Part shown: positions 15,455-24,800 of the stretch, one piece after another
Numbering within the stretch: position 1 is the stretch's first letter
Layout of the letters: every line of letters begins with the position of its first letter
Assembly (NCBI GenBank): GCA_902825845.1
Contig: CADECM010000042.1
Location: forward strand, 1 to 46,451
Length of the DNA: 46,451 nt
From: an uncultured beta proteobacterium
GTDB lineage: Bacteria; Pseudomonadota; Gammaproteobacteria; Burkholderiales; SG8-41
Reading direction: 5' to 3'
Notes under the pieces: model-generated
Databases searched by the model: none
What the model saw: the letters and a program-made list of their open reading frames with translations, nothing else
What the model was told of the DNA's origin: nothing
Program-made: the position numbers and the translations under genes

Positions 15455-16159
15455 TTATGCTGCCGCTGCACCCAGAACGCTGTCCGAGACAAACTTTTTC
15501 AACCAGCGTTTGTTGGTGATCATGCCTTCCTGCCACACCGCTTCAATGTTGGCGACGGTGGAGTTTTTCACCGCGGGCGCGGCGAGCAGGGCGTCGCGCC
15601 AGGCTTTGAGGTGCGGGAATTTTTCGATGATCCCCAGCGGGTATAGCCGATCCATGAAGGTGTAGCGTTGCAGGAACGGCGCGTACGCTGCATCCACCAG
15701 TGACAGATTCGGGCCGTTGAAGTAGGGGCCGTTGTTGCCGCGCTTGGCGAGTGCGCCTTCGAGTTTGGCGAACACCTCGCTGATCTTGGCGGCGCGTTTC
15801 AGGAATTCCTCTTCGCCGTCGGCATACGCCGTCTGCGAAATCGCGCTGGCGAAGGTTGGCACGTAGTCGGTCCATGCGCGGTTGCGCGCGCGCGTCACCG
15901 GGTCGGCCGGATGCAGCTGCGGCTTGACGGTTTCGTCGAGGTACTCGGCGATGGCGTTGGATTCGAACAGCGCGTCATTATCACCGAGGCGCAGTACCGG
16001 CACCTTGGCGTGCGGCGAGATTTTCAGGAACCAGTCGGGCCGGTTATCGCGGTCGATGTAGGTGATGTCGTATTCGATGTTTTTCGCGCGCAGCACGATG
16101 GCGGCGCGTTGCACCCACGGGCAGGTTTTGAAACTGCAGAGCATTGGTTTGGCGGACAT
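15455..16159 (-). CDS. Glutathione S-transferase family protein
   Basis: The 234-residue protein has an N-terminal thioredoxin-like domain (about 1-80) and a C-terminal helical domain (about 90-225). The active-site region is SFKTCPWVQRA near residues 9-19, with a cysteine as in omega/beta-type GSTs, and VPVLRLGD carries the cis-proline. It likely carries out glutathione-dependent thiol transfer, reduction or conjugation. The start ATG 16159 is fixed by AAGGAGG seven bases upstream; the frame is open further upstream but that is non-coding. A 125-base remnant of a second copy lies at 13868-13992. Confidence 0.9.
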   Translation of the reverse strand: MSAKPMLCSFKTCPWVQRAAIVLRAKNIEYDITYIDRDNRPDWFLKISPHAKVPVLRLGDNDALFESNAIAEYLDETVKPQLHPADPVTRARNRAWTDYVPTFASAISQTAYADGEEEFLKRAAKISEVFAKLEGALAKRGNNGPYFNGPNLSLVDAAYAPFLQRYTFMDRLYPLGIIEKFPHLKAWRDALLAAPAVKNSTVANIEAVWQEGMITNKRWLKKFVSDSVLGAAAA

Positions 16160-16485
16160 GATGCCTCCTTGACGGCGGTTGTGATGCGAGCGGCGGGTTG
16201 CGCTGTGCTGCGCCCGGCCTGCTGATTCGGGGTTCCCCATCCCGCGAGCGGGAGACGGGATATTACACCGCCCGTTCGACGGCATGTCATGGCGCGGCAA
16301 ATCCCCCGCAATAAACCGGCGCCGCACCGCGCTGGCGCCGTTGCAAATGCCCACGCGCGGCAGGCTCGGTACCGGGTGCTCCGGCGGCCGCAATGCTTTG
16401 CGCGTGAGGCGGGCGACGGTATCGTGCCAGGTGGAATCTGTGGCGGCGCGCCATTGATGACGGACCGTTCCGCATGCAACGCCGG
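16160..16485. other. Non-coding region between GST and Bug genes
   Basis: No convincing gene is present. It holds a small TCCCGC/GCGGGA palindrome near 16243-16256 and presumably the GST promoter, but I see no clear -35/-10 pair. Confidence 0.5.
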
Positions 16486-17463
16486 CTATTGCGTCGGGAT
16501 CTTCGCCTCGCGAATTACCTTGGCGAAACGGTCGTTCTCGGCTTTCCAGAACTTGGCGAAGGCTTCCGGCGACGGGCTGGTGACGATTCTGACCCCGCCA
16601 TCGTTCAGACGCTTGATAACGTCGGGCGACTTGATGGTGTCGTGAGACACCGCCAGCATCTTTTTCAGGACCGGTGCGGGCGTGCCTTTCGGAAAATAGA
16701 TGCCCTGCCACGAACCAACCACCATATCCATGCCCTGTTCGCGCATGGTGGGCACGTCCGGCAGGGCGGCAATGCGCTCCGGCGCAATCACCGCCAGCAT
16801 GCGGATGCGGCCCTGCTTGGTGAAATTCAATGCCGAAGAAAAGGTCACAAACATCATCTGCACCTCGTTGCCGAGCAGGCCGATCATCGCCGGTCCGGCG
16901 CCGCCCTTGTAGGGCACCTGCGTCGCTGAGGTGCCTGTGGCATTGAGGAACATGATCATTTCAAGATTGTTCGCGCTGCTGACCGCCGGCGAACCGTAGT
17001 TCAGTTTGTTGGGGTTGGCTTTGAGGTAGGACAGCAGGGACTTCAGCGATTTCGCGGGCAACGCAGGATGCACCACGAGGCAACCGGGCACGTCGACCAC
17101 CTGTGTCACTGCGACGAGGTCACGCAGCGGCTTCACCGGAAAGTTGGTGAAAATGTTGGCATTGATCGCCATGGTGCCGATATTGCCGAGCAAGAATGTG
17201 TGGCCGTCCGGATTGGAGCGCGCCGCGACTTCGACGCCCAGATTTCCGGCAGCGCCGGCGCGATTGTCGACCACGACCTGTTGGCCCAGCAGCTCAGCCA
17301 TGCGCGGCTGCAGGATGCGCCCGACAAAATCAGAGGCGCCGCCGGGCGCGAACGGCACCACCATGCGCACGGCGCGGGTGGGGTAGTCCTGCGCACTCGC
17401 GGTCGCGGCGATCACTGCGCTGGAAATGAATGTAACTATTTGTTTTTGAACAGTTTTTTTCAT
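16486..17463 (-). CDS. Bug-family (TctC-like) periplasmic solute-binding protein
   Basis: The 325-residue protein has a signal peptide (about 1-24, cut near SAQD) and the family opening YPTRAVRMVVPFAPGGASDF, followed by QQVVVDNRAGAAGNLG, both typical of the tripartite tricarboxylate transporter receptors. These bind carboxylates or small organic molecules in the periplasm. The membrane parts TctA and TctB are not nearby, which is usual for orphan Bug proteins in Burkholderiales. It lies directly after a Gfo/Idh/MocA dehydrogenase on the same strand (gap 39 bases) and may serve the same substrate. The signal-peptide codons contain AT motif copy 6. Confidence 0.92.
   Translation of the reverse strand: MKKTVQKQIVTFISSAVIAATASAQDYPTRAVRMVVPFAPGGASDFVGRILQPRMAELLGQQVVVDNRAGAAGNLGVEVAARSNPDGHTFLLGNIGTMAINANIFTNFPVKPLRDLVAVTQVVDVPGCLVVHPALPAKSLKSLLSYLKANPNKLNYGSPAVSSANNLEMIMFLNATGTSATQVPYKGGAGPAMIGLLGNEVQMMFVTFSSALNFTKQGRIRMLAVIAPERIAALPDVPTMREQGMDMVVGSWQGIYFPKGTPAPVLKKMLAVSHDTIKSPDVIKRLNDGGVRIVTSPSPEAFAKFWKAENDRFAKVIREAKIPTQ
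17434..17445 (-). promoter_or_regulatory. AT-rich IHF-like motif, copy 6 (coding)
   Basis: The minus strand reads AAACAAATAGTT within the first codons of the Bug protein gene (KTVQKQIV region). Confidence 0.35.
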
Positions 17464-17502
17464 ATTATGGATTTTGAGGGTTGGGGGGGGCGCGGTGACC
17501 CA

Positions 17503-18624
17503 TCAAGTGCTGCGCTTCTCATCTTCCGGCGTAATGGGCAACGGTACCGGACGTTTCAGGCGCGCCGACAAATCAATCGCCTTGGTCAGCATCAGGCGGT
17601 TGTGGCCTTCGCGCGCGGTGGCGTGCTGCGTGGGCACGCCCAGCGACACCCGGTTCAGCCAGCAGTGGGTTTCTTCGCGCATGGGGCCGCGCCGTTCGCC
17701 CAGCGCCATATCGCCCACCGGATAGCTGGTCAGAAAATCGACGTGGCGGCGCTTGTCCGGCGCGTAACCTTCGGCCTGGATCAGATTGGTGGCGAGCACC
17801 ATATCGCGATGGGTGTCGTCGATGGTGAGCACGCCCTCGGTGCCGACCGCGCCGACTTCCAGCGAATACACTGCGCCGGGCCAGACTTCCGGCAGCGCCC
17901 ACGAAATCACGCCGTGGTAGATGGAGTCGTCGTCGAAGGTGATGGTGTAGCCGGTGCCGTCGACGCCCTGCCAGGTTTTGCCCAGCGCCTTGTTGACCGA
18001 ACGCGCATAGACTTCGACCGGCTTTTTGGCCTCCATCAGCCACATCACAATGTCGAGCGCATGCGTGCCGGAAATCACCATCGGCGTGACTTCCGCGCGA
18101 TTGTCGCTGCGCTTGTAATTGTCGATGGCCACCAGGCGGTTCATGAAGGCGCGGGAGGTCACCATGGTGACCTCGCCCAGCGCGCCGGACTGAACCTTTT
18201 CCTTGGCCACCAGCCAGCGGCGGCGAAAGCGCTGGGTGTAGCCGATCACGGCATCGACACCGGATTTTTCGATGGCGGCGAGCGTCTGCGCGGATTCCGC
18301 GAGGTCGGTGGCGAGCGGCTTTTCGATCAGTAGCGGCAGATTGCGCCCGGCCGCCATGATCACCGGATCGACATGCAGATGTTCATCGGTGCACACGATC
18401 ACCGCGTTGACTTCGGGACGCGACAGCAATGTTTTGTAGTCGGTGGTGACGAAATCCGCATGGCACTTGTCGGCGACGATCTCACCGCGCTCCGGCTGTT
18501 TCTCGGCAATGCCGATCCAGCCGACTGAGGGATGGCGTGATGCGAGTTCACCTCGGATCAGGCCGACACGGCCGGCGCCGACAATGGCAAGGCCGATTTT
18601 CTTGGGGTCTTTTTTCATGTTCAT
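17503..18624 (-). CDS. Gfo/Idh/MocA-family oxidoreductase
   Basis: The 373-residue protein has an N-terminal Rossmann domain opening IGLAIVGAGRVG near residues 10-21 and the conserved IEKPLA near 100-105, where lysine is catalytic. STHALDIVMW-like GTHALDIVMW near residue 185 carries the active-site histidine/aspartate. Such enzymes oxidise or reduce sugars, polyols or related compounds with NAD(P). It is followed by the Bug-protein gene and preceded, beyond a repeat-filled 200-base gap, by a second family member with similar layout (both have DDTHRD near residue 290), which suggests an old duplication and work on related substrates. Confidence 0.88.
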   Translation of the reverse strand: MNMKKDPKKIGLAIVGAGRVGLIRGELASRHPSVGWIGIAEKQPERGEIVADKCHADFVTTDYKTLLSRPEVNAVIVCTDEHLHVDPVIMAAGRNLPLLIEKPLATDLAESAQTLAAIEKSGVDAVIGYTQRFRRRWLVAKEKVQSGALGEVTMVTSRAFMNRLVAIDNYKRSDNRAEVTPMVISGTHALDIVMWLMEAKKPVEVYARSVNKALGKTWQGVDGTGYTITFDDDSIYHGVISWALPEVWPGAVYSLEVGAVGTEGVLTIDDTHRDMVLATNLIQAEGYAPDKRRHVDFLTSYPVGDMALGERRGPMREETHCWLNRVSLGVPTQHATAREGHNRLMLTKAIDLSARLKRPVPLPITPEDEKRST

Positions 18625-18638
18625 TCCAGTTCAAAAAC

Positions 18639-18733
18639 TTTGACACAGATTGACGCAGATTTTCGCAGATTAAGACCGGAGGTTATCTGTGTGCATCTGT
18701 GTTTATCTGTGGTTAAAGGGTTCTTGACGTCAG
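18639..18733. repeat. Decamer-type inverted repeat, copy 3
   Basis: The left arm has TTTGACACAGATTGACGCAG then ATTTTCGCAGATTAA (18639-18672). The right arm has ATCTGTGTGC, ATCTGTGTTT and ATCTGTGGTT (18685-18714), followed by AAAGGGTTCTTGACGTCAG. It lies upstream of the first Gfo/Idh/MocA gene. Confidence 0.85.
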
Positions 18734-18780
18734 AACCTGGAGTGGCCGCAGATGCACGCTAATAATCCCACTCTGAATTA

Positions 18781-18828
18781 ATCTGCGTAAATCTGCGTCA
18801 ATCCGTGTCAATAAAGGGTTTGACGTTA
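18781..18828. repeat. Decamer-type repeat, copy 4 (right arm only)
   Basis: ATCTGCGTAA, ATCTGCGTCA and ATCCGTGTCA (18781-18810) are followed by ATAAAGGGTTTGACGTTA. The last three bases, TTA, are the TAA stop of the second Gfo/Idh/MocA gene, as in copy 1. Confidence 0.85.
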
Positions 18829-19872
18829 CCGCGATTCAGGCAGCGGCAAACTCACCGGCTCCAATCGTTCCGCCGACAGATCCGCCGCGACATAGACTTC
18901 CATCACGTCGCGCGCTTCCTCGCCGGTGACCAGCACGTTGCGGTCGCAGGCCACGGCTTCGACAAAGTGCACGGTTTCCGAGGCCATGGGGCCGGCATAG
19001 GTGTGCTCGACCGGCTCGCCGGGCATGGTTGACATCGGATGCACGATGCCGGACTTCATGGTGGTCAACTGCGTGTCGCGGTGCGTGTCGTCAATGATCA
19101 GTGCCCCCTCGGTACCAATCATTTCGATCCAGGTCATCGAAAAATTGGGATACGCGGGCGGCAGGCTCCAGCCCGCGCAAACCACGCACGACACGCCGTT
19201 GTCGAAGGTTACGGTGATGTACTGCGTGTCGGGCACGTCGGCGCCGGTGGATTCCTTCATCGCGCCGTAGTTCACCGTCGAATAAACACGCACCACCCTG
19301 GCCGGTTGCATGCACCACATCACAAAATCCAGGTCGTGCGTCGCCTCCATCGCGGCGGGCGACAGTTTGGTGCGGCCGGTAATCTTCTTGCCGAGGCCGC
19401 GGCCGATGTGGCGGCTGACCAGCGCGCTCACCGGTTTGCCGAGCGTGCCGTCGCGCAGACACTGCTTGACGTAGACAAATTTGGGATTGAAACGCTGCGA
19501 ATAGCCGATGCTGAACTTGAGCTTGTTGCGGTTGGCGATATGGATCAGATCATCGGCCTCGTGCAGTTCAACCGAAATGGGTTTTTCCAGAAACACATGT
19601 TTGCCCGCCAGCAGCGATTCGCGTGCCATGGGGTAGTGCAGCACTTCCGGCGTGGCGGAGATAAACACCGCATCGACGTCGTCGCGCTTGATGATTTCCT
19701 TGTAGTCGGCGGTGGCGGATTTCGCGTTGGTTTTCCGGGCGATTTCCGCCAGGCGCTCAGGGCGGGTTTCAACCACGTGAATATCCTTGACCAGCGGATT
19801 CATGGCGCAGGTTTCCGCGCGGATGCCACCGCACCAGCCGGTGCCGATCACCGCTACGTTGATTTGTTTCAC
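18826..19872 (-). CDS. Gfo/Idh/MocA-family oxidoreductase
   Basis: The 348-residue protein opens MKQINVAVIGTGWCGGIRAE (Rossmann GTGWCGG) and has FLEKPIS near residue 95 with the family lysine. The histidine/aspartate motif is seen as ATHDLDFVMW. I place the start at GTG 19872: AAGGA lies six bases upstream and the protein then begins as family members do; the frame continues upstream without support. The stop codon is the end of decamer repeat copy 4. It is probably co-oriented with the other dehydrogenase and Bug gene, though the repeat-rich gap could separate their transcripts. Substrate unknown. Confidence 0.87.
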   Translation of the reverse strand: MKQINVAVIGTGWCGGIRAETCAMNPLVKDIHVVETRPERLAEIARKTNAKSATADYKEIIKRDDVDAVFISATPEVLHYPMARESLLAGKHVFLEKPISVELHEADDLIHIANRNKLKFSIGYSQRFNPKFVYVKQCLRDGTLGKPVSALVSRHIGRGLGKKITGRTKLSPAAMEATHDLDFVMWCMQPARVVRVYSTVNYGAMKESTGADVPDTQYITVTFDNGVSCVVCAGWSLPPAYPNFSMTWIEMIGTEGALIIDDTHRDTQLTTMKSGIVHPMSTMPGEPVEHTYAGPMASETVHFVEAVACDRNVLVTGEEARDVMEVYVAADLSAERLEPVSLPLPESR

Positions 19873-19930
19873 TGAAATTCCTTGGGGTGAGGGTGCGAAT
19901 GAAGGCGCGTATTTTATCGTAACGAAGGTC

Positions 19931-20103
19931 CAACCCTTTATCGCCGCGGATGCACGCGGATAAACACGGATAAACACGCATTACATCAGCGCCAATCATG
20001 GCTTCAATAAAATATCAATTAAATCAGTTACTTATAAAAATGTGTTTTTGGCTTTCATCCATGTTCATCAGCGTTCATCTGTGGTTAAAATGGTTTTGAC
20101 TTT
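19931..20103. repeat. Decamer-type inverted repeat, copy 5
   Basis: The left arm starts CAACCCTTTATCGCCGCGGA and continues with ACGCGGATAA and ACACGGATAA units to 19980. The right arm has ATCCATGTTC, ATCAGCGTTC and ATCTGTGGTT (20057-20086) and ends AAAATGGTTTTGACTTT at 20103. The next base starts the glpK ATG. It fills the gap between the divergent Gfo/Idh/MocA and glpK genes and also holds AT motif copy 7. Confidence 0.8.
20022..20033 (+). promoter_or_regulatory. AT-rich IHF-like motif, copy 7
   Basis: AATCAGTTACTT followed by A lies about 70 bases upstream of glpK in a very AT-rich pocket between the arms of decamer repeat copy 5; one mismatch to the IHF consensus. Confidence 0.45.
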
Positions 20104-21591
20104 ATGAACTTCATCCTAGCCCTTGACCAAGGCACCACCAGTTCCCGCGCCATGGTGTTCGACCATGAAGGCGCGGTGCGTGCGATGGCGCAGCGCGAGT
20201 TTCGGCAGATGTTTCCGCAGGCGGGCTGGGTCGAGCACGACGCGACCGAAATCTGGGACACGCAACTGGCGGTGGCACGCGAGGCTCTGGCCAAAGCGTC
20301 GTTGGCCGCAAGCGACATTGCCGCCATCGGCATCACCAACCAGCGCGAAACCACGGTGCTGTGGGATCGCGCAACGGGCGCGCCCATCCACAACGCCATC
20401 GTGTGGCAGGACCGGCGTACCGCGGAATACTGTGACACGCTGAAGGCATCCGCTGACGGCGCCGACATCACGCGTCGCACCGGCCTGGTGCCGGACGCGT
20501 ATTTCTCTGCAAGCAAGATTCGCTGGCTGCTCGAGCACGTGCCGCAGGCGCGCGAGTCGGCGCGCGCGGGACGGCTGGCATTCGGCACCATCGATGCCTG
20601 GCTGCTGTGGCGGCTTAGCGGCGGCACGGTGCATGCCACCGATGTAACCAATGCTTCACGTACCATGCTTTACAACCTCGCCGACGGCATATGGGACGAA
20701 TCCCTGCTGCAGCGCTTCGGCGTACCGCGCAGCGTGTTGCCCGAAATCGTGCCGTCAGGCGCTTGGGCCGGCGACACCGCGCGCAAATGGTTCGGCGCAC
20801 CGATCCCCGTCGCCGGCATCGCGGGTGATCAGCAGGCAGCGTTGTTCGGCCAGCGCTGTGTGCGGCCGGGACTGGCGAAAAATACCTACGGCACCGGCTG
20901 CTTCATGCTGATGCATACGGGGAGCAAACGGGTGCACTCGCGCAATCAACTTTTGTGCACCGCGGCCGCGCCGGCGGACGGGCAGCCGCAGTTTGCCCTG
21001 GAGGGCAGCGTGTTCATCGCGGGCGCCGTGGTGCAGTGGCTGCGCGACGGACTGGGCATCATAAAGTCCGCGCGGGATGTGGAAGCGCTCGCGGCGGGCG
21101 TACCCGACAACGGCGGCGTTTACTTCGTGCCGGCATTCACCGGTCTGGGCAGCCCGCACTGGGATCCGCATGCGCGCGGCATGATCAGCGGGCTGACGCG
21201 TGGCAGCACCGCCGGGCACATCGCGCGCGCGGCGCTGGAGAGCATTGCGTTTCAGAGCGCCGACGTGCTGGACGCGATGCACCGGGATTCCGGCATCGCG
21301 ATCGCCGAACTGCGGGTGGACGGCGGCGCGGCGCGTAACGATTTCCTGATGCAGTTTCAGGCCGATCTTCTCGGCGTGCCGGTGGTGCGCCCGCGCATGA
21401 CGGAAACCACAGCGCTGGGGGCGGCGTATCTGGCCGGGCTCGCGGTGGGCTACTGGAAAGACGCTGCTGAGATCGACGCGCAATGGCAGGCGGAACGCCG
21501 CTTCGAACCGGGATCGGCCATGGCCACGGCGCAATCGCTGCGAACAGGATGGGCGCAAGCGGTGGCGCGTGCTCGTGGCCACGGCGGATAG
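20104..21591 (+). CDS. glpK: Glycerol kinase
   Basis: The 495-residue protein is a full-length FGGY kinase that makes glycerol 3-phosphate from glycerol and ATP. The N-terminal phosphate loop is [11 protein letters not shown] (D8), and [27 protein letters not shown] and [16 protein letters not shown] are glycerol-kinase signatures. The C-terminal ATP site includes [20 protein letters not shown]. The start has no visible Shine-Dalgarno: the ATG is preceded directly by GGTTTTGACTTT, the end of a repeat element. No glpF or glpD is in the window. It is divergent from the Gfo/Idh/MocA gene. Confidence 0.95.
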   Translation: MNFILALDQGTTSSRAMVFDHEGAVRAMAQREFRQMFPQAGWVEHDATEIWDTQLAVAREALAKASLAASDIAAIGITNQRETTVLWDRATGAPIHNAIVWQDRRTAEYCDTLKASADGADITRRTGLVPDAYFSASKIRWLLEHVPQARESARAGRLAFGTIDAWLLWRLSGGTVHATDVTNASRTMLYNLADGIWDESLLQRFGVPRSVLPEIVPSGAWAGDTARKWFGAPIPVAGIAGDQQAALFGQRCVRPGLAKNTYGTGCFMLMHTGSKRVHSRNQLLCTAAAPADGQPQFALEGSVFIAGAVVQWLRDGLGIIKSARDVEALAAGVPDNGGVYFVPAFTGLGSPHWDPHARGMISGLTRGSTAGHIARAALESIAFQSADVLDAMHRDSGIAIAELRVDGGAARNDFLMQFQADLLGVPVVRPRMTETTALGAAYLAGLAVGYWKDAAEIDAQWQAERRFEPGSAMATAQSLRTGWAQAVARARGHGG

Positions 21592-21857
21592 CTGCAAACG
21601 ATAAATATGCACGCCGGCCGGTCAAATTCCGCCACATCGGCAATGGCTGTTACGGTAAAATCCTTGAGAATAGATCCCATTACAATGTTTTGAGCTTATT
21701 GCCACGGGGCAGGGGGTTGCTCATTTCATATCCAGGGTGTTCTCAAGGCAACAAGCGCCACCGATGAAATCATCGCAGTTGACCGTTGTCACCGCCGGTG
21801 TCGTGTTCCCGCGAATGCCCTCGCCGGCGCGAAATGCGGCGTGCCGGGCGCCCGCCG

Positions 21858-21863
21858 TATAAT
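21858..21863 (+). promoter_or_regulatory. Perfect -10 hexamer TATAAT just before the sensor kinase ATG
   Basis: TATAAT ends six bases before the ATG at 21869, which would put transcription start at or near the first codon. I see no good -35 at 17 bases upstream and no Shine-Dalgarno. The rest of 21592-21857 shows nothing else I can name beyond a small CGATGAAATCATCG palindrome. Confidence 0.4.
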
Positions 21864-21868
21864 CGCGC

Positions 21869-24800
21869 ATGCAATATCCGGTAGTCACCATTGCTGCCGT
21901 AGGGCTGCTCATCGTGGCCCTCATGGCGGTCCATGTCTACCGCCTGCGCCAGTTTGGACGCCGTTTTCGCCATCAAGCCGCGTTTCAGAAGGCGCTACTC
22001 GATAGCGCCGATGCGGCCATCGTTTCCACCACCGCTGAAGGCGTCATTGACAGCGTCAATCGCGGCGCGGAGGAACTCTCCGGCTACAGCGCAGCCGAGT
22101 TGATCGGCAGGCCGGTGATGTCGTTTATTCCCGACGTTGCGGTGCTAACCGCGCACGCCGAGGCGCTCTCGCGCGATCTCGGCCGCGAAATCAAGCCCGG
22201 TTTTGAGGTGTTCGTGGCCGCGGCGCGCGACGGACGGCACGACACACGAGAATGGCAGATGCTGCGCAAGGACGGTGTGCGCGTGCCGGTGCTGCTTTCG
22301 GTTTCCGCGGTACGTGGCGCTACCGGTGCGTCCGGCAGTCACGCGGGTTTCATCGGCATCGCCCGCGATATCAGCGCGGGCAAGCAGGCCGAGCGGGAAC
22401 TGATCGCGGCCAGGGACGCCGCGGAGCTTGCCAATCGCGGCAAGGATACCTTCCTTGCGACCATGAGCCACGAAATCCGCACGCCGCTGGGGGGTATCCA
22501 GGGCTTGCTGGAGCTGTTGTCGCTGACGACGCTGGATAACGATCAGCGCAAGACATTGCAGACCGCGCGCGAGTCGGCCGACGGCCTGCTGCGGATACTC
22601 AATGACATTCTCGACTGGTCGAGCCTGGAGGCCGGAAAGCTCCAGCTGGTGCCGCAGGCTGCTTCGCTTGCGCAGATCGTGGAGCGGGTGGCAAACACCT
22701 ACGCACATGCGGCCAGTGCCCGCAACCTGACGCTGGAGCGCGAGGTCGATGCCCGTCTCGGTGCCGCGCATGTGGTCGATCCGCTGCGGCTGTCGCAGGT
22801 GCTGAACAACTTTGTCAGCAACGCGATCAAGTTTACGATGCAGGGCAGGATTGATCTGCGGGCCACCTTGATCGAGCGGCTGCAGGGCGCGGATCGCGTG
22901 CGGTTTTCGGTCACCGATACCGGGGTCGGCATCGAAGTGGCGGCGCAGGACCAGGTGTTCGAGCGCTATGCGCGGCAAGCGGTGGATGCCGGACGCATGT
23001 ATGGCGGCACCGGGCTCGGCCTGTCGATCTGCCGCCGGCTGGCGCAGGCGATGGGGGGTGTCATCGAACTGCAGAGCACGCCGGGCACGGGTTCGACGTT
23101 CAGTCTCACGCTCAACCTGCCCACGGCGCCCGCGACGTCGCTGCCGGCGGCCACCGCTGTTCCTGCCAATGAGCCCGCACCGCAACCGCTGGCGCTGGCA
23201 CCGAACGCCGCCAAGACCGCGCGCCCGCTGGTCATGGTGGTGGATGACAACGCCGTCAATCGCATGATTCTGGCGGCGCAGCTTGCGCGACTTGGCGTGG
23301 CGACGGAAATCGCTGACAACGGAGAAGCAGCACTTGCATTGTGGCAGAGCAAACCGTTCGCCCTGGTCATCACCGATTGCCATATGCCGAAGATGGACGG
23401 GTATCAGTTGTCACGCGCCATCCGCGATATCGAAGCCGCGGGCACGCGGCCACGCACGCCCATACTCGCCTGGACCGCCAATGCCATGCCCGCGGAAGCG
23501 GATGCCTGCCGCGACGCGGGCATGGACGAATTAATGGTCAAGCCGATTTCGATGACGCAACTGCGGGTTGTGTTGTCCCAATGGTTGCGCGATGCGAAGC
23601 CCGCGACGGCGCAGTCAGCCGCGACGGGCACGCAGGTTGAACCCGTCGATCTGTCGCAACTGGACAATATCGCTGCCGATGAGGCGCAGAAGACCACCAT
23701 CCTGGCGGCGTTGCTGACGCAGTCGCGCAGCGACCACGCCGATTTGCAGGCGGCGCTGGACAAGCAGGATATTCCGGCCATCGTGCGCATAGCTCACCGT
23801 ATGAAGGGCGCGAGCCGCATGGTGGGCGCGAACGAATTGGCGGATGCAAGCGAGGCCATGGAATTTGCGGGCAAGCAGGGCCGCATTGACCATGCGGAAA
23901 AGGTGCTCCCGGCATTGGCGCGGCTGGTTCACTGGCTGCAGGCGCATCAGGGTGGGAGCGCGGGCGCGGTTGCGCAGCAAACAACCCGTGTTGCGGACGG
24001 ACTGTGCGTACTGGTTGTCGAGGATCATGATTTTCAGCGCCAGACGGTCGCGGGTATGCTGCGCGCGCTGGGTGCGCGCGACGTCCTGGAAGCGGGCGAC
24101 GGCAGGCACGCGATCACGCGCATGACGGAGTTGCTGCCCGCGGTGGTAGACCTGGTGGTGTGCGATCTGGACATGCCGCACATGGATGGCATGGAGTTCA
24201 TCCGGCATCTGGGTGCGGCAAACAATCCCGCGCCGGTCATCATCACCAGCGCCAAGGAGCGCGCGCTGCTGTCCTCGGTCGAACAGATGGCACGGGCTTA
24301 CGGTGTCACCCTGCTCGGCGTGATTGAAAAGCCGGTGACGCGCGATGCGCTGGAGGCGCAGCTGGAGCAATACAGCAAGCCGAGACTCCTCTCGACCTCG
24401 CAAAAAATAGTGCGTGGCGCCGCGCCGGAGTTCACGCTCGACGAAGTGCTGCCCGGATTGACGGAGCAAATCGAACCTTTCTTCCAGCCTAAAGTCCACC
24501 TGGCGACAGGCAGGATTGTCGGTGCGGAGGCGCTGGCGCGCTGGCGCCATCCGTTGCGGGGCATTGTCGCGCCGTACGCATTCATTCCGTTGCTTGAGCA
24601 AAGCGGCAACATCGACGCGTTGACCTTTCTGATGCTAGAAAAGTCGGCGCTGGCGTGCCGCCGGTGGCGCGCCGCGGGCGTCGACTGCAATGTGTCGGTC
24701 AACTTGTCGCTGGCGTCGCTTGCGGATACCTCGCTGGCCGACCGCATCACGCAAATCGTCAGGGGTGCGGGCCTTGCGCCGCATGACATGACGCTGGAAG

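Noticed and set aside
16243..16256. TCCCGC/GCGGGA palindrome as a GST terminator or operator
   Set aside because: It is upstream of the GST start, has no T-run, and short GC palindromes are common at this base composition.
15455..16711. A 418-residue extended GST
   Set aside because: The extension overlaps the Bug gene in the same strand but another frame and has no GST features; AAGGAGG marks the start at 16159.
17068..18333. 421-residue plus-strand frame opposite the Bug and Gfo/Idh/MocA genes
   Set aside because: It spans two well-supported genes and their gap in antisense and has low-complexity composition.
21761..21774. Palindrome CGATGAAATCATCG as an operator
   Set aside because: It is a single short palindrome about 100 bases from the sensor kinase with no second copy and no matching family site I can name.
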